Positions 35,342 to 38,492 of a DNA stretch of 38,492 bases are shown piece by piece (positions within the stretch are counted from its first letter, which is position 1; each line of letters starts with the position of its first letter). Source of the DNA: Pseudomonadota bacterium (GTDB taxonomy: Bacteria > Pseudomonadota > Gammaproteobacteria > Burkholderiales > Rhodocyclaceae); assembly GCA_018262095.1 (NCBI GenBank), contig JAGTRW010000041.1, forward strand, positions 1-38,492, given 5' to 3'. A model generated the notes under the pieces. That model made no database searches. It had not been told where the DNA came from and was given only the letters and a program-made list of their open reading frames with translations. Position numbers and translations under genes: made by a program.

Positions 35342-35700
35342 GCTCTCTCCTTTCGTGTCGTTGTCCGGCCAATGATCGAGCCGGATAGCAAACCGTTACA
35401 GGCGGGTGCAAGAAGCCTCTCTGTCGAAGCTTAGTGTTGTGAGTTTTGGCGACCGTCTGATGAACTCAGGCAGGTGATAAAACTGCGGCTAGCGCGATGT
35501 CCAAGATGAAAGAGGCGCCATCTTATTGATTATTTGAATTCTGTCAAATCGGCGCCTTTTCCAGGCGGTCTGCCTGGCGCGTCAAAAAGGCGTTTCGTTG
35601 ATGGATCATCGTGCTTCGACGACAGCTCGTGAGGGAGAAGAACAGCGACTGTGTGCGTAGGCGTCCATGGCACTTCAACCATCACCCATTAACGATGGGT
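35342..35700. other. Gene-free gap with stem-loops
   Basis: No gene is visible in these 359 bp. Present are AGGCGCC (35513-35519) pairing with GGCGCCT (35551-35557), which runs into TTTT and may be a long-loop terminator, and a perfect hairpin CCAGGC-N5-GCCTGG (35561-35577). The base composition is AT-richer, marking the boundary between housekeeping genes and the accessory operon to the right. Confidence 0.4.
35684..35700 (-). terminator. Hairpin directly behind the nucleotidyltransferase gene
   Basis: ACCCAT-TAACG-ATGGGT, a perfect 6-bp stem with a 5-nt loop, abuts the stop codon of the leftward operon. It lacks a T-tract, so termination is not assured; it may also protect the 3' end of the transcript. 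Confidence 0.35.
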
Positions 35701-36516
35701 CTATATACCCAGAATCTGTTCAAACGCGAATTGGCAAGTTCGTTGCAGCTGTTCTGGCGTGAGATTGCGATTCTGCGGGATGCGCACGGCAGCTCGTGTC
35801 ACGTCATTAACGCCTGAGAAGGTGGCCTTGCTTAAGGTCAGCACTCTATTGCTCAACTTGTCCCCAAGGGCCGGGCTAATGGTTGTCTTCCATTTTTCAT
35901 GGAATTCATCCAACAAGGACCCGAAAAGCTCGATGGTGTCGAAGATATACAGCACGTCTTGGGCTTGTTTTGCTGCCGGGCGATCTTCCTGGATCAGGAA
36001 TTTCTGGATCATGAAGCATAGTGGGTTGGCCACCTGAACGTCGATTAACGACGGAACTGGCACACCGTTTCCGGGATCCAGCGTGATCACCCAAGGATCA
36101 ACGAGGAGGATGTCCAGGTATCGGATCTTTTGGGCCGATATGCCAGCCATCGCCATGGTCGCATCTTGCGCCCCACTCCGTTTGACTCCACTACCGATCA
36201 GTGGCGTCAGGAACTCGGCGTAGAAGCCACCGCTCTCTTCTCCCAAAGCGTAGTGCGCGACCGGCGGCCTGTGGTCTCCGGCGAGCTGCTCCTTGAAGCC
36301 ATGTTGAATGAGGGCGGCTTTGATATCCCCCTCAATTGGCGCCCTGTTGGAAAATGCCAAGTCAGTGTCGCGAGTGAATACGGGTTGGTATTCCAGCTTG
36401 TTCGCCCTCGGATCGAATCGGTGGATTCGATGCGCCCAACCACCGATGAAGACGAGCTGCGCACGCCATGGAAAAAGTGCTTGTGCCAGCTTTGCGAGTG
36501 CGTCGAGGTCGTTCAT
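35701..36516 (-). CDS. Nucleotidyltransferase-fold protein, probable toxin of an AbiE-like module
   Basis: 271 residues. The N-terminal part has the minimal nucleotidyltransferase motif: FIGGWAHRIHRF (Gly25-Gly26) followed by TRDTDLAF with Asp50 and Asp52 as the metal-binding pair. Later segments (AGISAQKIRYLDILLVDPW, NPLCFMIQKFLIQEDRPAAKQAQDVLYIFDTIELF) resemble the helical C-terminal half of AbiEii-like and GSU2403-like proteins. In AbiE (type IV) modules such a protein is the growth-arresting toxin. Its ATG directly follows the TAA of the upstream gene with no spacing, so translation is coupled. Target and activity unknown. Confidence 0.75.
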   Translation of the reverse strand: MNDLDALAKLAQALFPWRAQLVFIGGWAHRIHRFDPRANKLEYQPVFTRDTDLAFSNRAPIEGDIKAALIQHGFKEQLAGDHRPPVAHYALGEESGGFYAEFLTPLIGSGVKRSGAQDATMAMAGISAQKIRYLDILLVDPWVITLDPGNGVPVPSLIDVQVANPLCFMIQKFLIQEDRPAAKQAQDVLYIFDTIELFGSLLDEFHEKWKTTISPALGDKLSNRVLTLSKATFSGVNDVTRAAVRIPQNRNLTPEQLQRTCQFAFEQILGI

Positions 36517-37668
36517 TTAGTTTCCGTTGCCCACGATTGGACGCAGGACTTTTTCATAGATCAGATCGGCCTGCTCTACGCCACGTGATGGGTGATTGAC
36601 GACATCCAGCCACACCTGGATGACATCGGAGACGATCAAACTATCCTGATGCACGGCGCCCCGGAAGACCGATTTCGGTGAAAGCGCTTGTCGGACGACG
36701 AGGTCTGGCAACTCTGAAGGAGAAGCAACGACCAGCGCTCTCCATTTCTTGTCGTTAGTTTGCGGTAGTTTGGGCACGTAAACATAGGGAGGAACGCCGC
36801 TGACGTGCCCGAGTCCCAACGCGTCGGCGGCAGCAAAAGCCCCTAGACAAGCATCTCCTTCATGACTCGCCACAAGGCCGCGAATTTGCTGTTGTCCAGA
36901 TCCTCGTATGAGAAAGCGCATTGGCAATTCGGGCGATGGGCGCATCGAGGCCGATCGCCAACGGCGAAACAACTCTGCACGACGAACGAGAGCGATATAT
37001 CGCGACGAATCGTCCAAAAACCCTTCATCGCGTAGCTGTTTCAAAAACCGTGATGCACTCATGGTTGATGCCTTGGCGACCTCGGCGAGCTCGAAACCGC
37101 TTTGGTACTTTTGTCTTGGTGCTTGTAGCAGTTGAACTGGTATTTCAGGGGCCAGTAGCACTTTGAGCATCCACTGGTTGAGATCCGAGAAGAGATTGAC
37201 GGGCTGATTCGATGGGGCGTTTCCACGCCTTCGAAGCTCTTCCGGCTTGGCGTTGAGCGCCTCGAGTCCGCGTCCCCTGAAAAATCTGAGGCCCCTTTTG
37301 GATATCAGGCCGACAGCTACATTCGGCGCGTAGCGTTCAAAAAACGAACCAACTTTCTTCGCCAGGGATTGGGATGCGTCCTCTACAGAAACCACTGCCA
37401 GCGGCTGCGCATTGCCCGCATCGATGGCATTCGCTTGTGCCTGCAGGATGGCCTGCGACAGCAAAGGAATGACTCGATCGGCACGTCCTTCTGCGAGGGC
37501 CTTGATCTCAACGACATAGCGCTGCGCTCCCCTGCGCACAATCAGATCCGGGCGTTTCCCTCCGCATTCCGGCGATCGATCGACGTCCCAGCCGCCGGCC
37601 GCGAATAGATCAGCTACGAGAGCCTCAGCGTTTTCACTTCGGTCTTTGGATGAATAAGAAGGGAGCAT
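36517..37668 (-). CDS. AbiEi-like regulator/antitoxin with N-terminal PD-(D/E)XK nuclease-like domain
   Basis: 383 residues from the ATG at 37668. Residues about 10-100 look like a restriction-endonuclease fold: PDLIV (Asp41), then VVEIKA (Glu54, Lys56) and a following helix LLSQAILQAQ; the PD...ExK triad is intact. A winged helix follows (about 190-230: FELAEVAKASTMSASRFLKQLRDEGFLDD). The C-terminal part (CLGAFAAADALGLGHV, LIVSDVIQVWLDVVNHPSRGVEQADLIY) matches the AbiEi antitoxin pattern. The start at 37668 has GAGG nine bases upstream; ATG 37677 or TTG 37683 are alternatives but would lie too near the predicted transcript start. It would repress the operon through the 18-bp sites upstream and neutralise the nucleotidyltransferase. 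Whether the nuclease domain cuts is unknown. Confidence 0.75.
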   Translation of the reverse strand: MLPSYSSKDRSENAEALVADLFAAGGWDVDRSPECGGKRPDLIVRRGAQRYVVEIKALAEGRADRVIPLLSQAILQAQANAIDAGNAQPLAVVSVEDASQSLAKKVGSFFERYAPNVAVGLISKRGLRFFRGRGLEALNAKPEELRRRGNAPSNQPVNLFSDLNQWMLKVLLAPEIPVQLLQAPRQKYQSGFELAEVAKASTMSASRFLKQLRDEGFLDDSSRYIALVRRAELFRRWRSASMRPSPELPMRFLIRGSGQQQIRGLVASHEGDACLGAFAAADALGLGHVSGVPPYVYVPKLPQTNDKKWRALVVASPSELPDLVVRQALSPKSVFRGAVHQDSLIVSDVIQVWLDVVNHPSRGVEQADLIYEKVLRPIVGNGN

Positions 37669-37686
37669 TCTGTGCATCCTCAATCG

Positions 37687-37758
37687 ATAACATGGCCATT
37701 ATACATACCATGGCCAAGGTATCAACCGTGCCCATGGTAGAAATCTTGGCCATGCCGG
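37687..37758. promoter_or_regulatory. Four tandem 18-bp operator copies in front of the AbiE-like operon
   Basis: Four units (37687-37704, 37705-37722, 37723-37740, 37741-37758) have their TGGCCA or TGCCCA cores centred exactly 18 bp apart. The column consensus is ATACCATGGCCATGGTAT, a perfect palindrome. Unit 2 matches it in 16 of 18 positions; the others are more diverged, unit 4 most. Units 1 and 2 cover the promoter. Such an array fits cooperative autorepression by the winged-helix antitoxin. Confidence 0.75.
37698..37725 (-). promoter_or_regulatory. Sigma-70 promoter of the AbiE-like operon
   Basis: Minus strand: -35 TTGATA (37725-37720), 16-bp spacer, -10 TATAAT (37703-37698). Transcription would begin near 37691, leaving a leader of about 22 bases before the ATG at 37668. 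The -10 is a perfect consensus and operator unit 2 fills the spacer. Confidence 0.75.
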
Positions 37759-37769
37759 CAGGCCGTGTG

Positions 37770-37978
37770 CCGCCTTGACGGCGCGCGTAAGCCTGTCACG
37801 CCGACCACAGTGATAGAGTCGGTCACCCCGAGCGTAGCGCGCGTGTATGTCATCCCGAGCGTAGCGGCCAAGTATGTCATCCCGAGCGCAGCGAGGGATC
37901 TTTGCGCCGCGAAGAACCGTTCGCCATCGGAACCGCAGTGTTCCGCCTTGACGGTGGGTGGCTCTTTCCTGTCACGCC
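37770..37978. repeat. Mosaic of intergenic repeats with three tandem 27-bp units
   Basis: Three 27-bp units start at 37822, 37849 and 37876, each beginning with GTCAYCCCGAGCGYAGCG. They are flanked by two copies of a second module in the same orientation: CCGCCTTGACGG (37770-37781 and 37943-37954) followed by CCTGTCACGCC (37792-37802 and 37968-37978). The TCATCCCGAGCGCAGCGAGG motif is a widespread intergenic repeat. No coding potential. Confidence 0.7.
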
Positions 37979-38298
37979 TTCAACAAGGAGCAAGGCGTCT
38001 CAGTCCGCAACAAACCTGAAATTCAGCCGCACCGATGGCTTGAGGCCACACGGAACTCTTTGCCTGAGGGTATGATGAGCGCTTACGAAAAATCGGGATT
38101 CGGCTAAGAAAAGACGGTCCATGCTGCGAGCTGAAAGCAGGTATTCGAGTTGCGTTCTCGATATTTTCATAATCTGAAATGTCTCTGACCTCTTTGGCTT
38201 TTGTGAAATTCTTTGCATCAATGACGTCGACGTATTAAGGGCCGAGTGCCGATGATACACAGAATAGATGCCCAATATAATAAATCAGAGACTAGGAG
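37979..38298. other. AT-rich gene-free stretch
   Basis: About 320 bp with no convincing gene, hairpin or repeat. A 91-codon minus-strand frame exists but lacks a ribosome site and family resemblance. The stretch may be the remains of the 5' region of the interrupted gene that follows. Confidence 0.4.
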
Positions 38299-38304
38299 AT
38301 GCCC

Positions 38305-38436
38305 TTGAACGACACGCTGCTTCAAATTGGTTTGGCTATTGCGACCCTCGTGTTCTACATTCCTTTTTTAATGTTGATTACTAACGGGTTTGGAGGGGTG
38401 GCCCCGATCAGTTGGACAGGAAGCCGGGGTTTTTAA
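38305..38436 (+). pseudogene. Small membrane-protein gene, apparently truncated by an IS insertion
   Basis: AGGAG with 6-bp spacing precedes a TTG at 38305 (an ATG at 38299 is too close to it). The frame reads NDTLLQIGLAIATLVFYIP, FLMLITNGFGG, one clear transmembrane segment, then enters the IS-like sequence at about 38398 and stops after 12 more codons at 38436. The abrupt change at the IS border suggests that the original protein was longer. The family is not recognisable from 31 residues. Confidence 0.45.
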
Positions 38437-38492
38437 GTGATATTTCTACCGGGTTTTAAGCCGCCGCGGCTAGCGGCGGCTTGCTGAGGTTG
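38399..38492 (-). mobile_element. End of an IS3-type insertion sequence (runs off the window)
   Basis: From 38399 the sequence reads TGGCCCCGATCAGTTGGACA, similar to terminal inverted repeats of IS3-family elements. On the minus strand a frame ending NLSKPPLAAAA then stop (TAA at 38458-38456) could be the C-terminus of the transposase. The hairpin CCGCCGC-GGCTA-GCGGCGG overlaps that end. Only one end is in the window, so the element is not proven. Confidence 0.5.

Noticed and set aside
37822-37902. CRISPR array
   Set aside because: The 27-bp units are contiguous, with no spacers of unique sequence, and no cas genes are near.
38000-38275. 91-codon minus-strand frame in the gap before the IS end
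   Set aside because: TTG start without a ribosome site, no recognisable family, amino-acid make-up like a chance frame.

Overview
The window is a GC-rich (about 62%) chromosomal stretch with dense Proteobacteria-type gene packing. The closest recognisable relatives of its genes (QorB/YtfG with its HxlR regulator, a CadR/PbrR-type MerR, IdnO-, AcuI/YhdH-, GntP- and AcpH-like proteins), together with the base composition and REP-like repeats, suggest a betaproteobacterium, perhaps of the Rhodocyclaceae type. That placement is an inference; there is no rRNA gene or other marker in the window.

Layout. 1-3816: the N-terminal part of a sulfate-binding protein, an orphan TRAP solute-binding protein, an IdnO-like dehydrogenase and a divergent LysR regulator. 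3793-7268: a large clostripain-type lipoprotein, an AT-richer 2-hydroxyacid dehydrogenase homologue that lacks key catalytic residues, and a TfoX-like small protein. 7620-10809: small or hypothetical genes, including two adjacent secreted Tyr/Pro-rich proteins. 10854-13822: an MmyB-type regulator divergent from a 14-TM MFS exporter, and a small unknown gene. 13840-14693: an IS1182-family remnant next to an AT-richer dCMP deaminase. 14816-17288: a TauE/SafE permease, a long palindromic REP-like element, and qorB with its divergent HxlR regulator. 17303-21131: a divergent metal-resistance locus (P-type ATPase / MerR plus a His-tailed DMT permease) with a textbook MerR promoter. 21153-22277: an inverted pair of DnaA boxes and a secreted cyanophycinase. 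22310-26178: a glycerate-use cluster (CdaR regulator, glycerate kinase, GntP permease). 26319-34671: mostly housekeeping or accessory enzymes (isochorismatase-like hydrolase, GlxA/AraC regulator, YkuD-type transpeptidase, SpmA/B-type membrane protein, beta-hydroxyacid dehydrogenase, VOC protein, VanY peptidase, AcuI reductase, flavin reductase, ACP phosphodiesterase). 34679-35341: a lytic transglycosylase.

The most interesting part is the right end. A two-gene operon on the minus strand (36517-37668 and 35701-36516) looks like a type IV (AbiE-type) toxin-antitoxin or phage-defence module. The first protein joins an apparently intact PD-(D/E)XK nuclease-like domain to a winged helix and an AbiEi-like C-terminal part. 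The second is a nucleotidyltransferase-fold protein. Its promoter is covered by four 18-bp operator copies in perfect 18-bp register, whose consensus is an exact palindrome. Beyond it lie tandem intergenic repeats, and a small membrane-protein gene interrupted by what looks like the end of an IS3-type element running off the window.
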